Source: Spirogloea muscicola (Eukaryota > Streptophyta > Zygnematophyceae > Spirogloeales > Spirogloeaceae). From it: a stretch of DNA of 11,752 bases. The notes beneath the pieces were generated by a model, which worked only from the letters and a program-made list of their open reading frames with translations, searched no databases and was not told the DNA's origin. The DNA is taken from NCBI GenBank assembly GCA_009602725.1, contig WELB01000135.1, positions 225,052 through 236,803 on the forward strand. Reading direction: 5' to 3'. Below are positions 1-8,746 of this stretch, in pieces; within the stretch, counting starts at the first letter, position 1, and every line of letters starts with the position of its first letter. The position numbers and the translations under genes were made by a program.

Positions 1-118
1 CGGCGCCACTGGCCCGAGGGCAGCGGCCAATGGCGCTTCCACGCCGCCGCTCGCCGAGCTGCCGCTGCCGCCGCCGTCAGTCCGCCGCCGCCACGCCGGG
101 CCCATCCCTGACGGTCAG
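1..118. other. GC-rich edge fragment, possible end of a neighbouring gene
   Basis: This stretch is much richer in G and C than the 180 bases after it, and that contrast elsewhere in the window marks exons. On the + strand, frame 2 stays open from the edge and runs into a TGA near 137, giving an Ala/Pro-rich tail. Frame 1 stops near 112. On the minus strand a frame that could start near 130 is also open to the edge and is rich in Ala, Arg and Gly. I cannot choose between the strands, and no family is recognisable. It could be the 3' end of an upstream + gene or the 5' end of a divergent gene. Confidence 0.2.
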
Positions 119-307
119 TCATCCATGCACAATTGAAAACCATTTGCCACGTTGCCATTGTCCTTAGCTGCAGGGCCTCTCTGCACTGTTGGCCGGTAGC
201 AGTCGGCTAAGACCACCCAATCATAGCCTGGAATCCAGAAAATATTATTGTTGATTTGGTCAAACCATACGTAGCAACTATGCGAGCCACCATTCACAGT
301 CATCAAC

Positions 308-3300
308 ATGAAGGTTAGCCAACCGGCTGGCGATGGACGTACCGCAGGCTGGCTGGACTGCCCGGCCATGGGTGACCTCGTGTACGGCCTCGTGCCCTGC
401 AAGGCGCCGCTCGGCGAGGCCTTCGCCGGCCTGGTCGACCCGCCGCAGCGCTTCTCTCCGGAGCAGCTCCTCCGCCGCACCGAGAAGCGCTTTGGCCACA
501 AGGTTGCGCCGCCGCCGCGCGCCCCCTCCGCTGGACGCGCCAAGAGCCCGACAAACACCAAAAGTGGCACGGGCGAGGTCCAGCGCCGTGGTCAGCGGCA
601 GGGGACGTCTCACCTTGTCACTCAGCCGCTGCCCTGGTGCACGGCAGGTCGGGCTTGTCGTGGACCTCACCAACACTCGGCGGTACTACCTCGAGAACGA
701 GTTCCGGAGCAATGGCGTGCGCTATGTCAAGGCACGGCTCCTCCCGGTCCTCCAGGCCCACTTCCTGTGGTGTCTTTCGTCTTGGGCTGCCAGGTCGCCG
801 AGATCTCCTGCTGCCCAAGCGGCGGATGAGGCCGCGGTGGTCTTGTTGGCCGACTGGTCAAGGCTCTGGGGCACGAGCAAGGCTCCTGGCCTCGGGTATG
901 GTCATCATCACGCGATCATCACGCTCTCTTGGAGCTCTGATTACATCAATCTCTGGCGCTTGTGGTCTGTCAGGTGCCATGCCGCGGCCGCAACGAGGTC
1001 CCGGACAACGAGACTGTCAACCAGTTTGTCTACGAGGTGGGTGGCTGCTTTAGGACGCCAAGTTTTGCCCGGGCCGAGCGCAATAAGAAGGCGAACAGCT
1101 ACTATGCAATGACGGCCGCCCTTCCCATTCAATAGGACGTCTTCTGATGTTGTGAATCGTGCGTGATCCTTACTCTGTCCTTTGGGCACAGAGTCTCACA
1201 CTTGTAAAATTGATACGCTTGAGAGTGGCAGTGCACAAAACACAGCCGGTCAGAATCTATCAGCCAATTCGTCTTCGGATGATGCTCCCCATGCTTTAGC
1301 AGGTCATGCGCTTCAAGGGCCTGCAGGCGGCTAAGGACGGAGGTGGCAGCGCGCCACTTGTGGTTGTGCACTGCACGCATGGCCACAATCGCACGGGCCT
1401 TATGATCGCCCACTACCTCATGCGCACGATGAGCATGCACGTTGCTAACGTGAGTGCTCGACTTGTGCCCCTGCGTAGTGGTCCTTAGCTTTGCCGAGCT
1501 CCACATTTTGAGCAATGCTGCTACAGAGTTGTCGTCAGCCGTAGTAAGGCTACGATTCCGCCTCTTGCAGAGGTGTGGAAAGTACTTGTATATGTACCTA
1601 ACTTTGTGCATGTGAGCATTTGTCCATTCAAATTGCTGGTAGGAAAGTAGTTTTTGCAACAGGTCAATATCTGATAAGTCATAGTCATAATCATAATCAT
1701 CATAAACATAGTCATCATGTCAATGTTAGCCTGCAACAGGCCGTGACTATCTTTGCAACGGCCCGTCCGCCTGGTATATATAAGGACGACTACATTCAGA
1801 GCATCTTCAAGTCCTACCACGAGCGACGGCCAGAAAGCCTGCACTGCCCGCCAGTTCCTGACTGGAAGCGGACCGAGGAAGACGATGAGGACGATGACGG
1901 CGACCGTGCAGCATCCCAGTTGGTACAGATAGGCAGCTCATAAGGCGGATCTCACATCTAGATCTAGTGTCCTGCTTGAACTTTTGTAGCTGAGGGTTAT
2001 ACACACTGCCTTGAGATTCTGTTCAAGGTGCCTTAATGCAGTCAGAACAGCAGTAAGTAGTCAGTAGAAGGAGAGGATACTTATCAAACTACCCACGATG
2101 GCAGGGCGCGAGCGGCGATGGCAAGGTGCCAGAGATGACTTCCGACGACGTGCTGGGGGACGCGATCCCTGCAGAGCAGCAGGCCGAGATGCAGTGGCTG
2201 GTCTACCAAGGTCTGGAGCTGGTACGGGGGAGGCGGAAGCATCTCTTTGCAGCTTGAGACTGACCAAATGCACGAGCATCTTCTGTTCCTCCGTCCTAAA
2301 TTACGTGCCATTTGACAACTTTGAATGTATGGTGCTGCTCAGGCTCCTAGAGCGATGCCACAAGTTTGCACAAACGCTCACAGAAGTAGTCACTCTTGGT
2401 GGTCAGCATCAATAACAAATTTCTGACAGTAGCTCAGCTAATGACAGACTGTGACAAGCTTCCTTCACTGCGCAGCCTGTGCCAGGGAGGGGCCCGCTCA
2501 CATTCCCGGGCTCACAACCGGTGTCCCTGGACAAGTACATTGCAAATCCTGCCTTGAAGGCCTTGGTGTATGTCTGCTTAATCGTTGTCATCCTTTCTTA
2601 TTATCATTGAAGACTCTGTGTGATGTGCAACTCCCATGCTTCTTACACTCATATCAGCCCTGGAATGTCAAGCCCAGGGCTGGGTTTAGGGGAAGTGCCT
2701 GCAATCTGATGATGTCGAGGCAGAATGATTCTGCAGAAAGAACCTCAAGCTCCTGCGGCAGCAGTACTATTACGTCACATGGAAGGCCGACGGCACGCGC
2801 TACATGCTCTTCCTGACGCGTCACGGCTGCTACCTGCTTGATCGCAACTTCCGCTTCCGGCGCCTGCAGATGCGCTTCCCTGTATTCAGCTGCCCTCCTT
2901 TGATTCACCATTGTCAGAGTAGAAGGATTTCGCCTTATAAAACTTTGCTTTGACCTTCAAAATGAGGTTTTTTCATACACTTTATAATTAGTCACTATCA
3001 ATACAACACACTGCAGCTGGCCTGCCCGCTAAGTGGTACTTGGCATGGGGTCTTCCAGTTGAGGTCCAGCAATCCTGGAGAGCTGGGCGCCGTCCACAAC
3101 GGCACATTGCTGGACGGGGAGATGGTCATTGACGTTGACCGCAGCAGCGGCAAGAGGTTCCGCCGCTTCCTTGTCTACGATCTGATGGTGCTCAACCAGA
3201 GGAGTCTTGCCAAAGTCAGTGTACCTGCAGACTGACTTACCAGCCCTCTGCCACCGTTGTGTTGCTCACAGTCCTTCACGTAAGTGCACTCTCATGTGCG

Positions 3301-5892
3301 AGGCAGTCAGTGCTGGAGTCAAACCTTTGGGCATGGCTGCCTGACAGTGGGCATTCTCTCCGGCTTTGAATGTGAAGGAGAGGTTCAGTGACCGCTGGGC
3401 GATGATCCAAAAGGAGATCATTGACCCCCGGGCGAGGGAGATGGCCAGCGGCAGCAAGAAGGTCTACATGTGGGAGGAGGAGATCATGAAGGTATACCCC
3501 GCTTCTCACTCGCTTCATGCTGCCGCTTATACAGCAGTACATTTGAGCCGGCAACTGGGTCTTCATACCAATAGTGCAATTCTTATGTGCTTGCATCTCT
3601 CTGAAGTTGATACACATATGTAGAGTCAGTTCATCGTGCAGTAAGCTGGTCAACAGCTAGGTAGCACATTTGAAAGACTGTTGAACCACCAGTCATTTTC
3701 TTGGGAGGCGTGTTGTAAACAAAGACAGCATCATCTCCGCAGTGACTTAGTAGGCATTTTGCATGGCAGGTCCGGCGTAAGGACTTCTACGACATATCTG
3801 CTGTCGGGAAGCTGCTCAAGGACTTCATACCCAAGCTCTGCCACGAGTCTGATGGTCTGATTTTCCAGGTGTGACTGTCTTTGTCCAGGAATATGATGCC
3901 ATTGACATCACAATGAATAGTAATACAGCATCAGCTCCTATGCAAACCACTCAGACTCTTAAGCAGACTCCCGATAAAACTTCATTCAAGCTCCCAAGCC
4001 TGACATGTTGGTAAATATGAAGATCAAGAATGACCTGATAGCTTGCACTTATATACACCATTGCAATTGATAAACATACCCTGTACAATTTAATTTAACC
4101 TGATATGCCAATACATTTGATAATTCTACCACGAATGTTCAAACCACTCAGTACTTTGGTCAGGCCACACTTCAGGTTTGTGATGCTGCTTGTGGTCTCT
4201 GCATGTTGATACCTTGAATCGAAGGGTCTCCTTCTTATCAGAATGGCAGATAAATACACGAACATTGCAGTGACGCTCTGATCTTGACCAACTTTGTCAA
4301 GCCGGCAGGGATGGGATGACCCCTATGTTGCGAGGACACATGAGGGCCTGCTCAAGTGGAAGTATGCGCACATGAATTCTGTGGACTTCTTGCTCAAGGT
4401 GGCGTTTCCTCGGCACTACCAAGAAAGATGATATGCAGGGCGATTTTATGCGTTGGACTTCTACTATCAAAAGCTCCTGACTCATTTGCACACGTCCTTG
4501 AGCAGGTCGGGCCATTTGGTGAATGGCAGCTCTTTCTTGCCAACCGGAGCCAGCTGCAGCAGCTTGTTGGAGCTAAACTCAAATTCACAGGTATGTGCAT
4601 CTGACGTCACGAACATCGAGTTTAGGCTACTTGTTGTGTAAGAGCGCTTATTTCTGGTCCTTCAGGTGTATCTATTTGATCATGTCTGCGTGCTCTCATC
4701 TCTTCTTGGCACTGCTCTATCAGAGAGAACCCCTTTGGCCGGGCATGGCATGGTTTGCAGGATGACCTTGTTATGTGTGCTGTGAAGCGGGGAGTCTGCT
4801 CTGAAGTGCTCAATGGACAGATACTTCAAAGAGCAATGAAGATTTAATGCAAGAGCACAAGAAGTAATTGCACTTCTGCATGAGTCTCCCAATGAATTTG
4901 GCAGCTTGCTCAATCTGCCACTCGTGCCATGTGCTTCGCAGAGGGCGTCGACACCAGCAAGCTGGTCGGCAAGGTCATCGAGTGCGCATGGAATCCGGAT
5001 GCTGGGCAGTGGGAGTACATGCGGCTCCGGCCAGACAAGGAGCACCCCAATGCCTGGCACACATACGAGAAGGTGACAGAAGCCTCCTGATGACTGCCCT
5101 GCTGCCCTGCTGCTCTGCTGTGTCGTGATCAGTGACAAAAAGCTTCTGTCTAGCATGTTTGGACCCAATCTTATGTTGGCAATGAATGCCTTTAGCACCT
5201 GTCGTGTGGGTCAAAATTTGGCTGGCGCTTGTTAGTCAGTTGGTCAGTTGGTCTTTCATGAAGTTGCAGTAGGCCCAGGCTATAAGTTGACTGCTTTGGA
5301 AACTGTTAACAAGGTAGCGAATGGTGTGGACGATTGTGAGGGAGTGACAGACAACGTCCATAGTGAAGTGCTGCCTCACCTCATCCTAAAGCTGCTGAAC
5401 TGCAGAATTTGTGGGCTAGGTTATACCTGCTTCGTCAGTGAGTCCTCGTTTTTGGTCATTAGAACCTCAAGAACGTCATCTGCAGCTTCCGTACTTCGGC
5501 CAGTGCTCGGGCTGACATTAATCGAGTACCCACAAGGAGCATGGCTCCAGCCTTTAACCATGATCTCTGCAGCTTGACCTTCTTGGATTTGCTGACATCT
5601 GCATCCTGCACCAGAGCTAGGGAAGTCAGCACAGGCAGATTGTCTTTGGAGCGTATTCCTCGCTGATGGTGGATGAGAGAAACTCCAGCTGATTCTTGTA
5701 CAATCGTGTACGCTGGTGCAGGTTATGGGCAGCATACACGACAACATCACGGAGGACGTCCTACTGCCTGAGATCGGCACTGCCACCAAGCTGCCCATGT
5801 ATGTGGAGAGGCTCAAGGCCAGGGAAGCGCAGGCCCAGGCACACTCGCATCCATCAAGGGCGCCAGCTTCTGTAAACTCCAGACCTCCATAG
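308..5892 (+). CDS. Bifunctional mRNA capping enzyme (RNA 5'-triphosphatase plus guanylyltransferase), 15 exons
   Basis: It removes the gamma phosphate from the 5' end of nascent pre-mRNA, then transfers GMP from GTP to form the cap in the nucleus, normally in association with RNA polymerase II. Exons: 308-502, 648-731, 974-1036, 1303-1449, 1740-1922, 2105-2221, 2476-2567, 2737-2881, 3059-3214, 3378-3491, 3770-3868, 4309-4398, 4506-4590, 4942-5072, 5722-5892. They join in phase to 623 residues, a normal plant length. The N-terminal cysteine-phosphatase-type triphosphatase has VDLTNT near 70-75, the P-loop HCTHGHNRTG at 137-146 (catalytic Cys138) and ARPPGIYK after it. An acidic linker leads to the guanylyltransferase: motif I KADGTRY with nucleotidyl-lysine Lys310, motif III LLDGEMV near 359-365, IIIa LVYD near 380, IV SDGLIFQ at 459-465, V LLKWK near 479, VI RPDK at 553-556. 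The start at 308 follows an in-frame TAG at 272 and precedes the conserved GWLDCP by 13 residues. All key residues are present. Family and frame are near certain; single exon edges are less so, above all at 3378. Confidence 0.96.
732..973 (+). other. GC-AG intron (intron 2 of the capping enzyme)
   Basis: The exon before it ends in a Tyr-Val-Lys codon series, and the next exon opens with the conserved PCRGR segment. The only junction that keeps both segments intact and in phase uses AAG followed by gcacgg as the donor, with gtctgtcag as the acceptor. A nearby gtgcgc at 714 could serve as a GT donor, but it would delete five residues (VRYVK) that the family conserves. GC-AG introns are a known minor class spliced by the major spliceosome. 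Confidence 0.7.
1678..1718 (+). repeat. Imperfect TCATAA/TCATCA simple repeat in intron 4
   Basis: About seven short units of the form TCATAA, TCATCA or TCATAG follow one another inside intron 4 (1450-1739), just upstream of the acceptor at 1739. It is AT-rich and non-coding, and looks like an ordinary degenerate microsatellite. No function is indicated. Confidence 0.6.
3869..4308 (+). other. Intron 11 of the capping enzyme, 440 bases, no gene seen
   Basis: The intron runs from a gtgtga donor directly after the motif IV codons to a ccggcag acceptor directly before the GWDDPY segment. It is AT-rich compared with the flanking exons. I see no conserved open frame, RNA gene or repeat in it. Confidence 0.8.
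4591..4941 (+). other. Intron 13 of the capping enzyme, 351 bases, phase 1
   Basis: The donor is gtatgt and the acceptor is ttcgcag. The split codon joins G from the first exon with AG from the second to give Glu524, which places the next exon in the frame leading to motif VI. It is one of two introns in the gene not in phase 0. No embedded gene is apparent. Confidence 0.85.
5073..5721 (+). other. Intron 14 of the capping enzyme, 649 bases, the longest in the gene
   Basis: It lies between the exon carrying motif VI and the last exon (donor gtgaca, acceptor ggtgcag). It contains a + strand open frame of 109 codons (5248-5577) with no recognisable family, and two copies of the 8-mer GTCAGTTG at 5235-5250. 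I treat the frame as chance, because both flanking exons join cleanly across it and match the family without a gap. Confidence 0.8.
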
Positions 5893-6636
5893 GATGGACA
5901 ACTGTGCATACGATACTAGACCAAGTTGGGATGCCACAAGCATGTCACAGCAAGCGGTGCTTTCGCTGCACAGGTTGTTGCACAACCCTGCTTTGTGACA
6001 ACCCCTGTCAGGCTGACAAGGTTGGGAACCCTGTGGAGAGTGGGAACCGCCATTGAGCAGTCCTTGCACTGCAGGATGAGCTTCTGATTACATGCAAAAG
6101 TGCTTACTGACCCAATAAACAGCCAGAAGTAACAGCAATGCCTCCTTTGTATCCAAACCTGCTGTTAGCTCTGAGCTGAACTCTGTGCAGGAGTCGCAAA
6201 TGATTGCAGACTCGAATGACATCATCAGGGACAATAGCAGTCGGTATTCAGTTTCATTATCAGTTTAAAGAGGCGCCATGGCCAATGAAGTACCGAGCTG
6301 GTCATGCAGAGTCTGCCGCAGAACAGCAGGGTGAGCTTGCCAGACCAGTACAGCAGGCACAGACGCTAGTCACTGTGGGCCATGGAGCTGCCAAACTCTA
6401 AGATCAGCCAGGGCCTACGGCCCGAGGACCTGAAAGCGCGGCATGTCTCACGACCTACACTGACCTGATTCCTAGCACGTCACGATAGCACGTCGACGAG
6501 CCCAAGGAGCAGCTCGAGATCGGGGGAGAGCGCCACCGGCGCCTGCCCTTAAGGGAAGCAGCAGCAGAGGTGATAGAGACCATGTACAGTCCAGCAGGCT
6601 CGGCTCAGGAAACGCGACTCTTTCTTGCGCCCCAAT
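5893..6636. other. Tail-to-tail region between capping enzyme and V-ATPase genes, with exon-like segments
   Basis: Both neighbours end towards this region, so it should hold their 3' untranslated sequences. An AATAAA lies at 6114-6119 on the + strand. TTACA at 6088-6092 reads TGTAA on the minus strand, the hexamer core used by many green algae for polyadenylation, but it is over 540 bases beyond the V-ATPase stop, so its use is uncertain. Three + strand segments look exon-like: 6191-6265, preceded by ctgtgcag and open for 25 codons to TAA; 6382-6444, open from an ATG; and 6489-6680, open for 63 codons, charged, overlapping the V-ATPase 3' end. I could not join them into one convincing gene. 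Confidence 0.4.
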
Positions 6637-7736
6637 TTACGACGGGCTCCGTGAGTTGCCGGCCTTGGAGGACAGGATGATGCCGACGATAAGCCCGTAC
6701 AGCGCAAGCGCCTCGGCAAAGATGAGGATAAGAATCATCCCCACGAAGAGCTTGGGCTGCTGTGCATTTGCCCTGCACAATCGCACGAGAGGACATTGTA
6801 TAACATGTAAGGAGAGCACGATCATGCAGCCGGCTGGCCTTTGAGCGGACTCGGAGATCGAGGCGTCCTGTCTCTGAAGCCAGGTGATGCTGCCACACCG
6901 GAGCGTCCTCCGCTGCCGGCTTGCCAGTGGGGCCATGAGTAGGCTAGCAGCCAAGGCTAGGATTGCCAATGTGTTGAGCACAGCATCCTGATTGACGACA
7001 GCGTCAGTCGCCGGGATGGCGAGGTGCCTCGTCGAGAAGGGTAGACGATCCGGCAGGACTGGCGGCACTGCTTGTCTGCGATGACAGGAGGGCTAGCATC
7101 CGACCGAGAGGGGGCCAGGTTCACAAAGGCACGTACCGGACGCCAGCGTCGCCGACGATGCCGATGGCCATGCCGGCGGAGAGGCCGGCGAGGCCGCAGG
7201 AGAGGCCCGAGGACAGGTGGGCGTAGCCGTCGAAGAAGAAGTAGGGCTTGGCCGACGGGTTAATGCCGGTGGCGATGATGACGGCAATGATGAGGCCGTA
7301 GATGCCGAGCACGCCGGCCATGACCACCGGCACGATGGACTTCATCACCAGCTCCGGCCGCATCACGCCCATGGACGCCACGCCCACGCCGCTCTTGGCC
7401 GTCCCGTACGCCGCGCCCATGCCTGCGCACCACGGCGCCAGGGCTGAGGGAGTGTGCCATGGCGATGGCAGCATCACCATGCCTCGATGCTGGCGAACGC
7501 ACGCCGGCGGCGGCAGCGACGACGGCGATGACAGCGGCGGCGGCTGCGGCGGCGGCTGACAGAGGCAGAGCCAGCACGCCGAGGAGGCGGGCTCGGCTGC
7601 GGCAGTGGCAACGGGCCCTGCTGCGCACATCAGGGACTGGCGGCTCGCTAGATGTCCTGCTATGGGAGTTGCGATCCGCGAGGCGGAGCCTGACAAGCGA
7701 GGCATGGTCTCCGGCGGCGGCGGCGGCGGCGGCGGA

Positions 7737-7772
<36 letters not shown>

Positions 7773-7860
7773 CACATGCGAAGACGAGCGCCGAGGCGGC
7801 GCCGAGGAAGCCGAAGAACGGCGCCACCTCATCGCCGGAGAAGGCCGGGAGGTCCGACAT
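6637..7860 (-). CDS. V-type proton ATPase 16-kDa proteolipid, subunit c
   Basis: Subunit c forms the rotor ring in the membrane Vo sector of the V-ATPase, carrying protons into vacuoles and other endomembrane compartments as ATP hydrolysis turns the ring. Exons on the minus strand are 7860-7776, 7422-7137 and 6772-6637. The junctions are in phase 1 and phase 2, restoring Cys29 and Arg124. The product has 168 residues, within the usual 164-168. It begins with a short polar N-terminus, then the hallmark [10 protein letters not shown], the [13 protein letters not shown] helix, a second hydrophobic helix near 56-80, [11 protein letters not shown] near 92-102, [17 protein letters not shown] at 108-124, and the last helix with Glu144 in [10 protein letters not shown]. 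That Glu is the proton-binding, DCCD-reactive site. Four membrane helices are expected. The short tail after LSSKAG is the least conserved part. The protein is so conserved that c is firmly preferred over c''. It converges with the capping enzyme gene and diverges from the small gene at 8746. Confidence 0.97.
7137..7422 (-). other. V-ATPase subunit c exon 2, flanked by introns of 353 and 364 bases
   Basis: The acceptor is gtgcgcag just before GCATGGG, and the donor is gtacgt after the GDAGVR codons. The preceding intron (7775-7423, minus strand) is extremely GC-rich and holds a long GCC run directly after its gtgagc donor. The following intron (7136-6773) is closer to average composition and ends in gtgcag. 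Neither intron contains a gene I can support; open frames through them on either strand come from GC bias. Confidence 0.9.
7712..7769. repeat. GGC/GCC trinucleotide tract in V-ATPase intron 1
   Basis: About 19 units of GGC on the + strand, with one GGA interruption near 7735. On the coding (minus) strand this is a GCC run beginning a few bases after the gtgagc donor. It is a microsatellite, likely to vary in length between strains and prone to sequencing and assembly slippage. Confidence 0.9.
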
Positions 7861-7871
7861 GGCGCCTGGAG

Positions 7872-7957
7872 GAGCGGCGGGTGGTGCGGCGGCGGCGGCG
7901 GCGGCAGCGGCGGCGGCGGCAAGCGCGGCGGCAAGGGCGGCGGTGGCGGCGGCGGCG
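7872..7957. repeat. Interrupted GGC tract in the presumed 5' leader of the V-ATPase gene
   Basis: GGC units interrupted by GCA, AAG and GTG lie immediately upstream of the V-ATPase start codon at 7860 (minus strand). The transcript would read GCC here, so this is probably 5' untranslated leader. The open frames through it on both strands are low-complexity Ala, Gly or Arg runs and are not counted as genes. Confidence 0.7.
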
Positions 7958-8534
7958 TGGGCGATGGACTCGGGGCCGGGGCTGATTGACGAAGTAGCTG
8001 CCCCGGCGGGGGTGGTTAGCTGACGGCGGCTTAGCGAGGGCGCGGCTGCATTTCCCGAGATGGAGGAATTCGAGTGGCAAGCCCCTTAGGTGGATGATCC
8101 TTGCTCCACCACGTTAAAATCACCAGCACGGTGCATTTGACCACAAATGTGCTCCCGTCGGTCGACGCGCCGGTTGCTCTGCCGGTAACTTCTACGTAAG
8201 AGGCCGCGCCCCCCTGGCACCCGCCCAGTGTGAACGGAGCACCCCCGTGGAGATGATGACCGGAGTTATGAGCTTAACGTATTTCTGTCAGCACCTGTCA
8301 TAAGTCAGGTTGATGGGCACACAGGGGCACACTGGGTCAATGGGGAGGCTTCTCGGATTTTTATCGTCGGGTATTACCTCACGGAATTACAGGGGGACAT
8401 TTACGCCATTAAGGAAGATTTGGGACCCTAAGTGATCTTGTGAGGCCCACCAGCGGCGGCGCTGCACACGGCGGGCATTGCGGCGGCCATGGCGGCGCCC
8501 GCGCCGCGCGGCGGCCCAGCCGACACCTCCGCCA

Positions 8535-8613
8535 GAGCCACCGCGGCGGCCACAGCGGCGGCGGCGACGGAGCCGTGGCCCTCTGTCCGCCGCCATTCAC
8601 GCGGGTTCTGGCA
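8535..8613 (+). repeat. 79-bp direct repeat, copy 1, ending at an ambiguous base
   Basis: This copy matches 8668-8746 base for base by eye, at an offset of 133. It begins GAGCCACCGCGG and ends in GGTTCTGGCA, immediately before the only N in the window (8614). A perfect long repeat that stops exactly at an N suggests two overlapping contig ends placed side by side rather than a true duplication. Confidence 0.85.
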
Positions 8614-8667
8614 NAGGGCCCCCGAGGGCCCCGGCGGCGGTTCAGGTCCAGGCTGCCCCGCTCCGCC

Positions 8668-8746
8668 GAGCCACCGCGGCGGCCACAGCGGCGGCGGCGA
8701 CGGAGCCGTGGCCCTCTGTCCGCCGCCATTCACGCGGGTTCTGGCA
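8668..8746 (+). repeat. 79-bp direct repeat, copy 2
   Basis: Second copy of the repeat, ending at the A of the ATG at 8746. Only 54 bases separate the copies. Because the 133-base offset is not a multiple of three, removing one copy would change which upstream frame joins the small gene: the frame reading from an ATG at 8478 would then be continuous with it. Confidence 0.85.

Larger units (their letters stand above)
7861..8745. promoter_or_regulatory. Head-to-head intergenic region, presumed divergent promoter
   Basis: The V-ATPase gene leaves to the left from 7860 and the small membrane protein gene leaves to the right from about 8746, so both promoters should lie here. The central part (about 8090-8440) has moderate composition and lacks long open frames; the flanks are very GC-rich. 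I find no clear TATA box or other named element, so the regulatory role is inferred only from gene orientation. Confidence 0.45.

Noticed and set aside
1775-1784. TATA-box-like sequence TATATATAAG
   Set aside because: It lies inside exon 5 and encodes the conserved GIYK of the triphosphatase domain, so the resemblance is explained by coding.
5248-5577. 109-codon open frame on the + strand as a nested gene
   Set aside because: It lies wholly inside intron 14, has no recognisable family or splice context, and is within what chance gives at this composition.
5421-5909. 162-codon minus-strand open frame
   Set aside because: It is antisense to the last capping-enzyme exon and intron 14. It has low-complexity Ser/Ala/Cys texture and no family resemblance.
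7260-7989. Long Ala-, Gly- and Arg-rich open frames on both strands
   Set aside because: They are products of the GGC/GCC tracts and the antisense of V-ATPase exons 1 and 2; the real gene is fixed by the conserved subunit c sequence.
8409-8733. Minus-strand open frames of about 100 codons containing the N
   Set aside because: They repeat the same peptide because they read through the duplicated 79-bp segment; lack of stops is due to GC bias.
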